Source: Saccharopolyspora shandongensis (GTDB lineage: Bacteria; Actinomycetota; Actinomycetes; Mycobacteriales; Pseudonocardiaceae). Taken from it: a DNA stretch of 64,000 nucleotides. The stretch is from NCBI RefSeq assembly GCF_900106995.1, contig NZ_FNOK01000022.1, forward strand, positions 1 through 64,000. Direction: 5' to 3'. The notes beneath the pieces are model-generated. The model was not told the origin of the DNA, did not search any database, and saw only the letters and a list, made by a program, of their open reading frames with translations. A program made the position numbers and the translations under genes. Within the stretch, counting starts at the first letter, position 1, and the number at the start of each line of letters is the position of its first letter. Positions 34,249 to 41,885 of this stretch are shown piece by piece.

Positions 34249-34744
34249 ACCCCCACGTCCGCGGCCTCGCGAGGCGACACTGCATTACTGCGCGCGCGGG
34301 CGTGCGCGCGCACGCGAATACAACATGCGTTGGCGTGTCGTACACGCTCAGCCAGGTGACATTTCGGTCTCGCTTCCGACCATGTCGATCTTGACTAACG
34401 TGCCGTGTCCTTCGGCAGCCTTAACAGTCCCTGATCTGGCGACACAGATCACTACCGTGCGCATTGACGCGAATCCTCTTCGCTATCACCACGATGGGGT
34501 CGTGGCACGCCTGAGCGAAAGCCCGGACGGGTCGCCGGGGCGGCGAACCGCCGCGACGGGGGCGCCCCAGAGGGAGCAATGAGGTGACCCACGACTCACT
34601 TACGGTGATCGATATCGGCCTGGAAACGACTTGATAACGACGCTCTGATCAGCAAAAACAACCCGGATCGGAGCATTGATCCCAGTTGTTACGTGACCAG
34701 CGTCACATGATCTCAGGTTTCCGATCTCCCCGATGGTTACGTAG
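34249..34744 (+). other. Structured intergenic leader upstream of the c-di-AMP riboswitch
   Basis: About 500 bp between moaD and the riboswitch. A small open frame at 34382-34582 (66 codons, MSILTNVPCPSAALTVPD start) cannot be confirmed as coding. Within it lie strong GC hairpins around 34530-34575 (GGGGCG pairing with CGCCCC). The remainder (34583-34744) is AT-richer and likely holds the rpfA promoter. No known riboswitch class recognised in the first part. Confidence 0.35.
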
Positions 34745-34962
34745 TGTCGCTCCTCGGTCGGCCCCGAACCGATCAGCAAGGAGCGGAAGCTCGCAGCGCC
34801 GAACCCTGTCCGGCGGGCTTCCAGACCCCGAAACGAAAAAACCGGACAGGGGCGGGGGACCCAACACCCGGGCTCCCCGAAGCCCTAGGGGTGAAGCCGG
34901 CTCCCCCGAGCCGGCCGGGCTGCCTCTCAGCCCGAACCCGACAGCTGACCTCGCAGGCGCGG
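34745..34962 (+). promoter_or_regulatory. Cyclic di-AMP riboswitch (ydaO-yuaA class)
   Basis: The 3' part has the signature of this class: GGGGTGAAGCCGG, then CCCGAACCCGACAGCTGACC followed by TCGCAGGCG (34931-34959). The 5' part begins with CGCTCCT pairing with AGGAGCG. It ends 15 nt before the rpfA start. In S. coelicolor a c-di-AMP riboswitch of this class controls rpfA; ligand binding lowers expression. Limits are approximate. Confidence 0.85.
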
Positions 34963-34976
34963 CAGGAGAGAGGAAC

Positions 34977-35606
34977 ATGGCTCGCTATCTAGGCAAGCAC
35001 CGCAAACCTTCCAGTACCGGCCGTACCCTGGCCCGCGTCGCCGTCGCCGGCGCGGTGGTCGCCACCCCGATGGCGATCGCCGCCCCCGCCAACGCGGCCC
35101 CGAACTGGGACAAGCTCGCCCAGTGCGAGAGCAGCGGCAACTGGAGCATCAACAGCGGCAACGGCTACTACGGCGGACTCCAGTTCAGCGCGTCCACCTG
35201 GGCCGCCTACGGCGGCACCCAGTACGCCGGCAGCGCGCACCAGGCGACCCGAGAGCAGCAGATCTCCGTCGCCGAGAAGGTCCTCGCCTCGCAGGGCGCC
35301 AACGCGTGGCCGGGCTGCACCGCCAAGCTGAACTGGACCAGCGGCGGCACCAAGGTCGCCACCAAGGTGACCACGCCGAAGCAGGTCACCACGCCGAAGA
35401 AGACCACCACGCCGAAGGTCAAGACCGAGGCACCGAAGCCGACGGTGAAGACCAACGGCGCGGACTACACGGTCCAGCTCGGTGACACGCTGAGCAAGAT
35501 CGGCGAGCAGTTCGGCGTGAGCTACCACAACATCGCGCAGCGCAACTCGAACATCATCAGCGACCCGAACCTGATCTTCCCGGGCCAGCAGCTCGACATC
35601 AAGTGA
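34977..35606 (+). CDS. rpfA: Resuscitation-promoting factor with LysM domain
   Basis: 209 aa. Signal peptide cleaved after ANA (residue 40), then the Rpf lysozyme-like domain with C50-E51 (LAQCESSGNWSINSGNGYYG, E51 catalytic) and its second cysteine (WPGCTAKL). A Thr/Lys/Pro linker (TPKKTTTPKVKTEAPKPT) leads to a C-terminal LysM domain (YTVQLGDTLSKIGEQFGVSY...DPNLIFPGQQLDI). It is a secreted peptidoglycan hydrolase for regrowth and spore germination. ATG behind AGGAGAGAGG. Controlled by the upstream c-di-AMP riboswitch. Confidence 0.93.
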   Translation: MARYLGKHRKPSSTGRTLARVAVAGAVVATPMAIAAPANAAPNWDKLAQCESSGNWSINSGNGYYGGLQFSASTWAAYGGTQYAGSAHQATREQQISVAEKVLASQGANAWPGCTAKLNWTSGGTKVATKVTTPKQVTTPKKTTTPKVKTEAPKPTVKTNGADYTVQLGDTLSKIGEQFGVSYHNIAQRNSNIISDPNLIFPGQQLDIK

Positions 35607-35680
35607 TCTGGTCGGCCGGCTGAGCCGGCCGGCGAGGAGTACGTGTCGTACCCCCGACACGGCACGTGCTCCGCACCTCT

Positions 35681-35724
35681 CGGAACCCCCACCGCACCCC
35701 CCAGCGGCGGGGGTTCCGTCTTTT
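35681..35724 (+). terminator. rpfA terminator
   Basis: CGGAACCCCCACCGC (35681-35695) pairs with GCGGCGGGGGTTCCG (35704-35718) with one mismatch, followed by TCTTTTC. Confidence 0.88.
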
Positions 35725-35746
35725 CAACGAATGGAGGGGCTCGTTC

Positions 35747-35792
35747 TGCGTAGCGGTGCGGGTAGGTGGGCTGAGCGGCTGCGCCGCTTCAA
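35747..35792. repeat. Probable deletion derivative of family 4
   Basis: GCGTAGCGGTGCGGGTAGG is joined directly to GTGGGCTGAGCGGCTGCGCC. The first part matches the outer end of family-4 elements, the second matches the hairpin that flanks the other end of copy 3 (GTGGGCTGAACGGCTCCGCC at 41726). The middle of the element is missing. The rest of 35793-35890 shows nothing identifiable. Confidence 0.45.
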
Positions 35793-35890
35793 GGACAAAG
35801 TCCGCCCTACCGCAGTCCACATGCATCCAGAGCAGCCTCTGCATCAGCCGAGAAGACTTGCGCCTCCGGTCTTGCCCGGGGCACTTCCGC

Positions 35891-36721
35891 CTACTCGGCC
35901 TTGCGGCTGAGGGACTCCCACTTGGCCAGCTCCGCCGTCATGGCCTTGGTCATCCCGTCGACCATGTCGTAGGCCGCCGATCCCAGGATCAGGCGCTTCG
36001 GCGGCTCTTCCATGGCCACCACCTGGAGCACCACCTCCGCCGCCTTCGCCGGGTCGAAGTCCTCCGACTCCGCCCACAGGCCGGCCAGCCACTCGCGCAG
36101 CGGCGCGTAGGCCTCGTGCTCGGTCGTCTGCGTCAGGCCGCGGGTGAACAGGTCGGTCTGGTAGCCGCCCGGCTGCAGGATCGTCACCTTGATCCCGAAC
36201 CGCTCGACCTCCATCTGCAGCGCCTCGCTCATCGAGTCCAGCGCCGCCTTGCCCGCGCTGTACATGCCGGTCGCCGCGAAGCCGCCGGCCGAGCCCATCG
36301 AGGACACCTGCAGGATGTGACCCGAGCCCTGCGCCCGCAGATGCGGGACGACGGCCTGGCTCACCCACAGCGCGCCGAAGAAGTTGGTGTCCAGGTGGGC
36401 CCTCGCCAGCTCCTCGGTGACCTCCTCGACCATGCCGAGCACGACGCCGCCGGCGTTGTTCACGACGACGTCCAGGCGGCCGAAGGCCGCGATCGCCCGC
36501 TCGACGCCCGCGAAGACGGCGTCGCGGTCGGCGACGTCGAGCGGGAACGCGACCAGGCGGCCGTCGGAGGCGGCGACGAGCTCCTCCAGCGGCGCGATGT
36601 CGCGGGCGACGCCGACCACCTGATCGCCCGCCGCCAGCGCGGCTTCGGCGAACGCCCGCCCGAGGCCGCGGGAGGCGCCGGTGATGAACCAGGTGCGGGG
36701 TTCGGTGGATGCGTGTTGCAC
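35891..36721 (-). CDS. SDR family NAD(P)-dependent oxidoreductase
   Basis: 276 aa. Classical short-chain dehydrogenase: cofactor loop TGASRGLGRAFAEAAL, NNAGGVVLG, catalytic Ser in ILQVSSMGSAGG and Y-x-x-x-K in GMYSAGKAALDSM, then PGGYQTDLF. The TGASRGLG type with a following R at the end of strand 2 (GVARD) suggests NADP. Substrate unknown. Divergent from a TetR regulator with dyads between, so it is likely the main target of that regulator. Confidence 0.9.
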   Translation of the reverse strand: MQHASTEPRTWFITGASRGLGRAFAEAALAAGDQVVGVARDIAPLEELVAASDGRLVAFPLDVADRDAVFAGVERAIAAFGRLDVVVNNAGGVVLGMVEEVTEELARAHLDTNFFGALWVSQAVVPHLRAQGSGHILQVSSMGSAGGFAATGMYSAGKAALDSMSEALQMEVERFGIKVTILQPGGYQTDLFTRGLTQTTEHEAYAPLREWLAGLWAESEDFDPAKAAEVVLQVVAMEEPPKRLILGSAAYDMVDGMTKAMTAELAKWESLSRKAE

Positions 36722-36740
36722 GGGCTCTCCTCACATTTCA

Positions 36741-36812
36741 GAGACGATACGTTCCGTCTCGTTGTTGCAGAGCATGCATCAGCTTCCGGACGGTTGTCAA
36801 GACGGACCGTCT
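36741..36812. promoter_or_regulatory. Two TetR-type operators between SDR and tetR
   Basis: GAGACGATACGTTCCGTCTC (36741-36760) is an imperfect 20-bp palindrome, and AGACGGACCGTCT (36800-36812) a perfect 6-1-6 palindrome. Both share the half-site GACGG/CCGTC, so one protein, probably the TetR regulator, may bind both and control both directions. Confidence 0.65.
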
Positions 36813-36834
36813 CGTCGCGCGCTATCGTGTGGGC

Positions 36835-37437
36835 ATGGCATCCCGGAAGACGCCGGACGCGACCCGCCGCAGCGAGCGGTCCCGGGTGGCGATCCTGACC
36901 GCCGCCCGCGAACTCATCGCCGAGGTCGGCTACGCCAAGCTGTCCATCGAGGCCATCGCCGCCCGCGCCGGAGTCGGCAAGCAGACGATCTACCGCTGGT
37001 GGCCGTCGAAGGGCGCGGTCGTCTTCGACTCCCTGCTGGTGCTCAGCGAAGGCGCGGACGGCGAGGGCATCGTGCTGCCGGACACCGGCGACATCGAGGC
37101 GGACCTCAAGACCGTGCTGCGCGCGACGGCGGCAGAGTTCGCCGACCCCGAGTTCGAGGCGCCGATCCGGGCGCTCAACAGCGAGATCATCAACGATGCC
37201 GAACTCGCCGCGATCTACCGCGAGAAGATGGCGGCGCCGGTGGAGGAAGCGAAGAAGCAGCGTCTGCGCAGCGCGCAGCGCGCGGGCCAGCTCGCGGCCG
37301 ACGCGGACCTGGACCTGCTCCTGGAGGTGCTGTACGCCCCGCTGGCCCAGCGCTGGCTGCTGCGCTCCGGCCCGCTCGACGACGCCTTCGCCGACGCCCT
37401 GGTCGACGCGACGCTCCGCGCCTTCCGCCCGGAGTGA
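36835..37437 (+). CDS. TetR/AcrR family regulator
   Basis: 200 aa. N-terminal HTH: RVAILTAARELIAEVGYAKL, SIEAIAARAGVGKQTIYRWW, PSKGAVVFDSLL. The C-terminal ligand domain (residues 60-200) is helical. It has the W-W-P-S-K motif of the AcrR-like TetR subgroup with a TetR_C_11-like end. The ATG at 36835 is supported by the -10 hexamer TATCGT (36823-36828) 6 nt upstream (leaderless). Probably represses itself and the divergent SDR gene; the effector is likely the SDR substrate or product. Confidence 0.9.
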   Translation: MASRKTPDATRRSERSRVAILTAARELIAEVGYAKLSIEAIAARAGVGKQTIYRWWPSKGAVVFDSLLVLSEGADGEGIVLPDTGDIEADLKTVLRATAAEFADPEFEAPIRALNSEIINDAELAAIYREKMAAPVEEAKKQRLRSAQRAGQLAADADLDLLLEVLYAPLAQRWLLRSGPLDDAFADALVDATLRAFRPE

Positions 37438-37453
37438 CGAGGCCGCGGGGCGG

Positions 37454-37514
37454 CGATTTCGCGCGAAATCGGCGTCCTCGTGAGGGCTGGGCGGCGATTT
37501 CGCGCGAAATCGCC
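37454..37514. repeat. Family-3 palindromes (two copies)
   Basis: CGATTTCGCGCGAAATCG (37454-37471) and a 22-bp perfect palindrome with the same core (37493-37514), in the gap after tetR. The shared centre is TTTCGCGCGAAA. Three more copies are at 63333-63434. Confidence 0.78.
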
Positions 37515-37600
37515 ACGGTCTCAGGCGCGCCGGGGGCCCTCGGGATGAGCTGGGCGGAGCCGCTCTGGAACGACCCCTTGGGCGAAAATGGGCCCTGGTC

Positions 37601-37665
37601 GGCAGGTGTCGTGAGCGGGTTGGGGTGCTCTGGCGCCCCAAAGCGCTCACGGGCGTTCACCTGCC
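37601..37665. repeat. Family-1 palindrome, copy F (extended arms)
   Basis: Outer arms GGCAGGTG (37601-37608) and CACCTGCC (37658-37665) enclose GTGAGCGGGTTGGGG and CCCCAAAGCGCTCAC around the centre TGCTCTGGCG. It lies between the convergent tetR and mogA-moaE genes and probably ends both transcripts. Confidence 0.75.
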
Positions 37666-37673
37666 CAGCCGGC

Positions 37674-38588
37674 TCAGGGGCAGTTGACCCATTCTTCGGT
37701 GTTGTCCTCGAAGACCTGGCGCTTCCAGATCGGCAGCCGCCTCTTCACCTCGTCGACCAGCTCCGAACAGGCGCTGAACGCTTGCTTGCGGTGCTCCGCC
37801 GCCACCGCGCAGCCGAGCGCCACGTCGCCGATCTTGAGCAGGCCGATCCGGTGCGACACCGCGACGGCGCGCACTCCTTCGAAGCGCGCCGCGATGTCCT
37901 GGGCCACCTCGGCGATCACGTCGGACGCGCTGGGGTGCCCGACGTACTCCAGCTCGCGGACGCCGCGCCCGCCGTCGTGGTCGCGGACCACCCCGCCGAA
38001 GGTCACCACGGCGCCCGCCGCCCGGTGCTCCACCGACCTGGCCAGGTCGTCGACGTCGATCACCTGCTCGGTCACGTCGGCCCGCAGGACCTCCGCCGCC
38101 GCCCGGTTCGGCGCGGCGTGGTCGCCGCCGTGCAGCTGGTCGACGGCGTGGTCCAGGACCCCGTCCAGCACGCCGAGCCCGTCCTTGACGCCGCCGCGCG
38201 AGCCCGGCAGGTTCACGATCAGCGTCCGGCCGCTGACGCCGGCCAGCCCGCGGGAGAGCACCGCCGTCGGGACCTCCGGCAAGCCCGCCGAGCGGATCGC
38301 CTCCGCCAGTCCCGGAATCGGGTAGTCCAGGACCGCCGCCGTGACCTCGGGCGTGCGGTCGGTCGGGCTGATCCCGGTGCCGCCGGTGGTGATCACGACG
38401 TCCGCGCCGGCGGCGACCGCCCGGCGCAGCTCCTCGCCCACCGGGTCGCCGTCCGGCACCACGACGGGGTCCGGCACCTCGTAGCCGCGCCCGCGCAACC
38501 ACTCGACGATCACCGGGCCGGTGCGGTCGGGGTAGACGCCGGCCGAAGCGCGGTTGGACGCGGCGATCACTCGCGCTGTCCTCGTCAT
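37674..38588 (-). CDS. MogA-MoaE fusion: molybdopterin adenylyltransferase / molybdopterin synthase large subunit
   Basis: 304 aa as one open frame. Residues 1-165 are a MogA/MoaB domain (AASNRASAGVYPDRTGPVIV, ITTGGTGISPTDRTPE, IVNLPGSRGGVKDGL), which adenylates molybdopterin. Residues about 167-304 are MoaE (GAVVTFGGVVRDHDGGRGV, VSHRIGLLKIGDVALGCAV, EHRKQAFSACSELVDEVKRR, PIWKRQ with the catalytic lysines), which makes molybdopterin together with MoaD. ATG behind AGGAGG. M. tuberculosis has separate mog and moaE2 genes side by side in this region, so this looks like a fusion of those neighbours. Two successive-but-one steps of one pathway are thus joined in one chain. Confidence 0.92.
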   Translation of the reverse strand: MTRTARVIAASNRASAGVYPDRTGPVIVEWLRGRGYEVPDPVVVPDGDPVGEELRRAVAAGADVVITTGGTGISPTDRTPEVTAAVLDYPIPGLAEAIRSAGLPEVPTAVLSRGLAGVSGRTLIVNLPGSRGGVKDGLGVLDGVLDHAVDQLHGGDHAAPNRAAAEVLRADVTEQVIDVDDLARSVEHRAAGAVVTFGGVVRDHDGGRGVRELEYVGHPSASDVIAEVAQDIAARFEGVRAVAVSHRIGLLKIGDVALGCAVAAEHRKQAFSACSELVDEVKRRLPIWKRQVFEDNTEEWVNCP

Positions 38589-38819
38589 GAAGACCTCCTG
38601 TGTGTTGGCGCCGGAGTCCGATCGGCGGCCGCAGGGCCATCTTCCGCGACCGACCGACACGGCCTCAAGCGCGCCCGCTCCGCGGCACCGCGCCGACCGC
38701 CCGCCCGCGATTTCCATTGAGCCTTTCTCAACCTGGTCAGCCCGCAGCCGCGAGCCGCAAAGCTGCACGTCGATGGGGTGCCGCATGCGCCGCAGGCGCA
38801 TAACCCACCCACGACACCT

Positions 38820-38955
38820 GCACCGCCGCGGGTTCACGGCGCCTACCCCTCCGGGGTTCCCTCGGCGAGGACGGCCCTGACACCGTGGACATACATAAGT
38901 CAGGGCACCCACAGACCAGGGAGCCTCTGAGGTTCCGCCACCCGCACCGCCACGC
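38820..38955. repeat. Family-4 element, copy 2
   Basis: Left end GCACCGCCGCGGGTTCACGG, right end CACCCGCACCGCCACGC, in the 413-bp gap between the mogA-moaE gene and moaC. In its middle GACTTATGTATGTCC (read on the minus strand) resembles the middle of copies 3 and 4. A flanking hairpin lies at 38770-38803 (ATGCGCC...GGCGCAT). The rest of the gap holds nothing recognised. Confidence 0.7.
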
Positions 38956-39001
38956 GAACTGAGGTTGGAAAACCTCACTGAAACCGCGGATCCACGAGGG
39001 G

Positions 39002-39475
39002 TCAGCGGGTCCAGGTGCCGGTCTTGCCGCCTTCTTTGCGTTCCACCCGGACCTCGTCGAGGACAGCGGCCGGGTCCACCGCCTTGATCATGTCGTGCAG
39101 GGTGAGGCCGGCGCCCGCCACCGCGGTCAGCGCCTCCATCTCGACGCCGGTGCGGTCGGTGGTCTTCACCGTGGCGGTGATCCGCACCTCCGACTCGCCG
39201 AGCTCCAGCTCGACCTTGGCGCCCGAGATCGCGATCGGGTGGCACAGCGGGATGAGGTCCGGGGTCCGCTTCGCGGCCATGATCCCGGCGATCCGGGCGG
39301 TGGCGATCGCGTCGCCCTTCGGCAGCCCGTCACGGCGCAGCAGGGCGATCACCTCGGCCGTCGTGCGCACCACGCCGCTGGCGACCGCGACGCGAGCGGT
39401 GGGCTGCTTGCCGGAGACGTCGACCATGCGAGCGGCGCCCGCCTCGTCGACATGCGTGAGCTCGTCCTGCGCCAT
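39002..39475 (-). CDS. moaC: Cyclic pyranopterin monophosphate synthase
   Basis: 157 aa. Complete MoaC: LTHVDEAGAARMVDVSGKQP, KGDAIATARIAGIMAAKRTP, LIPLCHPIAISGAKVELE, TDRTGVEMEALTAVAGAGLT, LHDMIKAVD, ending in the Lys/Gly-rich KEGGKTG loop. It converts the MoaA product to cyclic pyranopterin monophosphate. Downstream of the malic enzyme gene on the same strand but separated by a terminator, and upstream of mogA-moaE with a repeat element between. Confidence 0.95.
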   Translation of the reverse strand: MAQDELTHVDEAGAARMVDVSGKQPTARVAVASGVVRTTAEVIALLRRDGLPKGDAIATARIAGIMAAKRTPDLIPLCHPIAISGAKVELELGESEVRITATVKTTDRTGVEMEALTAVAGAGLTLHDMIKAVDPAAVLDEVRVERKEGGKTGTWTR

Positions 39476-39517
39476 GCCCCGAGCCTAGTCCCCGCCCTCC
39501 GCGGCCCGAGAACACGA

Positions 39518-39551
39518 GTGCGGGGCGTCCCCGGCAGAGGACGCCCCGCAC
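39518..39551 (-). terminator. Malic enzyme terminator
   Basis: GTGCGGGGCGTCC (39518-39530) pairs perfectly with GGACGCCCCGCAC (39539-39551), 8-nt loop. It ends the malic enzyme mRNA 9 bp after its stop and precedes moaC. Confidence 0.85.
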
Positions 39552-39560
39552 CTCGGTGGA

Positions 39561-41018
39561 TCAGTAGTCGACGTCGTCGGCCATGGACCACGGCATGGAG
39601 GATCCGCCGCCGTTCGGCTCCGGGTCGCCGGCCTTCGACGCGATCGCCGCCTTCTTCACCGCTTCCGCGACCGCCGGGGCCACCGCCGAGTCGAACACGC
39701 TCGGCACGATGAACGAGGCGTTGAGCCGGTCCCCGTCCACGACGTCGGCGATCGCGTTCGACGCCGCGATCATCATCTCGTCGGTGATCTTGTGCGCGTG
39801 CGCGTCCAGCAGGCCGCGGAACACGCCCGGGAACGCCAGCACGTTGTTGATCTGGTTCGGGTAGTCGCTGCGGCCGGTCGCCACGATGGTGGCGTGCTTC
39901 TGCGCCTCCAGCGGGTCGATCTCCGGGTCCGGGTTGGCCAGCGCGAACACGATCGAATCGGTGTTCATCGTCGCCACGTCGTCCGCGGTGAGCAGGTTCG
40001 GCGCGGACACGCCGATGAACACGTCCGCCTCGCGCACCGCGTCGGAGAGCGTGCCGGTGCGGCCGTCCTTGTTGGTGCCCGCGGCGATGGACTGCAGGTT
40101 CGGGTCGGTGTCGCCGCGCCCGGTGTGCACGATGCCGTCGATGTCGACGGCGATGATGTCGGCCGGCTTCTTGTGCTGCAGCAGGCGGATGATCGCCGAA
40201 CCGGCGGCGCCGACACCGCACACCACGATGCGGCAGTCGGCGATGTCCTTGTTCACCACGCGCAGCGCGTTGCGCAGCGCGCCCAGCACCACGATCGCGG
40301 TGCCGTGCTGGTCGTCGTGGAAGACCGGGATGTTCAGCTTCTCCCGCAGCCGGGCCTCGATCTCGAAGCAGCGCGGCGCGGCGATATCCTCGAGGTTGAT
40401 GCCGCCGTAGACCGGGGCGATCAGCTCGACGGCGCGGATGATCTCCTCGGTGTCCTGGGTGTCCAGGCAGACCGGCCAGGCGTTGACGCCGGCGAACTTC
40501 TTGAACAGCGCGGCCTTGCCCTCCATCACCGGCAGCGCGGCCTCCGGGCCGATGTTGCCCAGGCCGAGCACGGCGGAACCGTCGGTGACCACCGCGACGG
40601 CGTTGCGCTTGATGGTCAGGCGGCGCGCGTCCTCGGGGTTTTCCGCGATCGCGGTGCAGACCCGGGCGACGCCGGGCGTGTACGCGCGGGAGAGGTCGTC
40701 GCGGTTGTTGAGCGCGACCCGCGAGTTGACCTCGATCTTGCCGCCGAGGTGCACCAGGAAGGTCCGGTCGGAGATCTTGCGGACCCGGACGCCGGGCAGC
40801 GTCCCGAGGACCTCGGCGAGGTCGTTGGCATGATCGGCCGACAGCGCGTTGCAGGTGATGTCGACGACGATGCGGTCGGCGTGCGACTCCACGACGTCGA
40901 ACGCCGTGATGACGCCGCCCGCACGACCGATAGCGCTCGTCAGGTCGCCCGCCGCGGTCGTCGACGGCGGGGCCTCGACGCGAACGGTGATCGAATAACC
41001 CGGACCTGGAACCGGCAT
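39561..41018 (-). CDS. NAD(P)-dependent malic enzyme with N-terminal ACT-like domain
   Basis: 485 aa. Residues 1-85 ([40 protein letters not shown]) are an ACT-like regulatory domain. The malic enzyme core follows: [31 protein letters not shown], catalytic Lys in [11 protein letters not shown], metal ligands in [12 protein letters not shown] and FHDDQHGTA, Rossmann loop GVGAAGSAI. It decarboxylates malate to pyruvate. ATG behind AGGGG; the longer upstream frame is excluded because the family N-terminus begins at this Met. Confidence 0.92.
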   Translation of the reverse strand: MPVPGPGYSITVRVEAPPSTTAAGDLTSAIGRAGGVITAFDVVESHADRIVVDITCNALSADHANDLAEVLGTLPGVRVRKISDRTFLVHLGGKIEVNSRVALNNRDDLSRAYTPGVARVCTAIAENPEDARRLTIKRNAVAVVTDGSAVLGLGNIGPEAALPVMEGKAALFKKFAGVNAWPVCLDTQDTEEIIRAVELIAPVYGGINLEDIAAPRCFEIEARLREKLNIPVFHDDQHGTAIVVLGALRNALRVVNKDIADCRIVVCGVGAAGSAIIRLLQHKKPADIIAVDIDGIVHTGRGDTDPNLQSIAAGTNKDGRTGTLSDAVREADVFIGVSAPNLLTADDVATMNTDSIVFALANPDPEIDPLEAQKHATIVATGRSDYPNQINNVLAFPGVFRGLLDAHAHKITDEMMIAASNAIADVVDGDRLNASFIVPSVFDSAVAPAVAEAVKKAAIASKAGDPEPNGGGSSMPWSMADDVDY

Positions 41019-41308
41019 GGCACACCCCTGTCGAGCTGATCGGCTATGGACTTGGCGGGCGTCCGTCCTCGGGCGGCCCGGGGGCCGCAGCAGATCGCTC
41101 ATCCGGGATGCAAGCCCTTCGGGCCCGCTAAGCGACCGGAACTTCACCCAGCACGAAAAAGCCTAAAACTTTCCCGAGTGTGAGCGACGTCCGGTCCCGT
41201 TACCGGCCGGTTCCCCTTGACAAAACCCGCCCCGAAGCGGCACGGCCACGACGGAGCGGGTCTACGGGCGATCGCCGATCCGCGCTGTGGCGGATGCCGG
41301 CAGGGGGG

Positions 41309-41494
41309 TCACTTGTTGATGCGCGTGACCGGGTGGACGTAGGGAACGGCGTCCTGGCGGAGCGGGAAGTTGCTGTCGCCGTACGGCGACAGCGCGCCCT
41401 GCAGGTCGGACAGGAGCTCGCTCACCGGGTGTTCGCCGTCGGCGACCTTCGGCCAAGACGGGTCAATGCGGTCCTTTTTGGTCTTGCCGGCCAC
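41309..41494 (-). CDS. Small conserved-looking hypothetical protein
   Basis: 61 aa from a GTG 6 nt after AGGAGG. Sequence VAGKTKKDRIDPSWPKVADG, then HPVSELLSDLQGALSPYGDS and a basic end. No membrane segment. The strong ribosome-binding site and single well-defined start argue for a real gene; the family is not recognised. Upstream of it lies a family-4 repeat. Confidence 0.62.
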   Translation of the reverse strand: MAGKTKKDRIDPSWPKVADGEHPVSELLSDLQGALSPYGDSNFPLRQDAVPYVHPVTRINK

Positions 41495-41598
41495 GTCGTT
41501 CCTCCTGGGCATTCCGGCTACGGTGCACTTCCAGTTTGCCGGATCCGGCCCAGAACCTCATCCAAGGGTGCGCAGCGCAACGTTCGGCAGTGATTCTG

Positions 41599-41714
41599 TG
41601 CGACGGTGCAGGTGGCGGAACCTCAGGCGCCTTCTTCCGGGATCCCGACACACGTATGTCCAGTCGCGGTGCGGCTGTCCTCTCGAGAAGACACCTGAGA
41701 ACCCGCGGCGGCGC
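41599..41714. repeat. Family-4 element, copy 3 (inverted)
   Basis: Reads GGTGCAGGTGGCGGAACCTC at the left and CCTGAGAACCCGCGGCGGCG at the right, the reverse of copy 1. Inside lies GGGATCCCGACACACGTATG. A hairpin flank (GGCTGAACGGCTCCGCC) follows. It lies in the 391-bp gap between the 61-aa gene and the Rv0862c-like gene. Confidence 0.72.
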
Positions 41715-41885
41715 AAGTTTCCAGGGTGGGCTGAACGGCTCCGCCGCTCGCGACGGCTTGGGCACGTGCGCCCCACAGCATCGCGGTTGCGGGTGCAGGC
41801 CCAGTGCGATGCATCTCTCACCGGGGCGCCCGCCCGGTATTCGAGACGCCCCGCCGCCGCTGCCCGGCTGGGTATCGTGGAGCCG

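Noticed and set aside
37454-37514. parS sites for ParB
   Set aside because: The palindromes share GTTTC/GAAAC halves with parS in some copies, but the centre is CGCGCG, not CACGTG, which is critical for ParB binding. They are reported only as a repeat family.
37674-38588. MogA-MoaE fusion as a frameshift or assembly error
   Set aside because: The frame is continuous, both domains are complete, the linker is short, and there is a single good ribosome site; mog and moaE are adjacent in mycobacteria, which makes a natural fusion likely.
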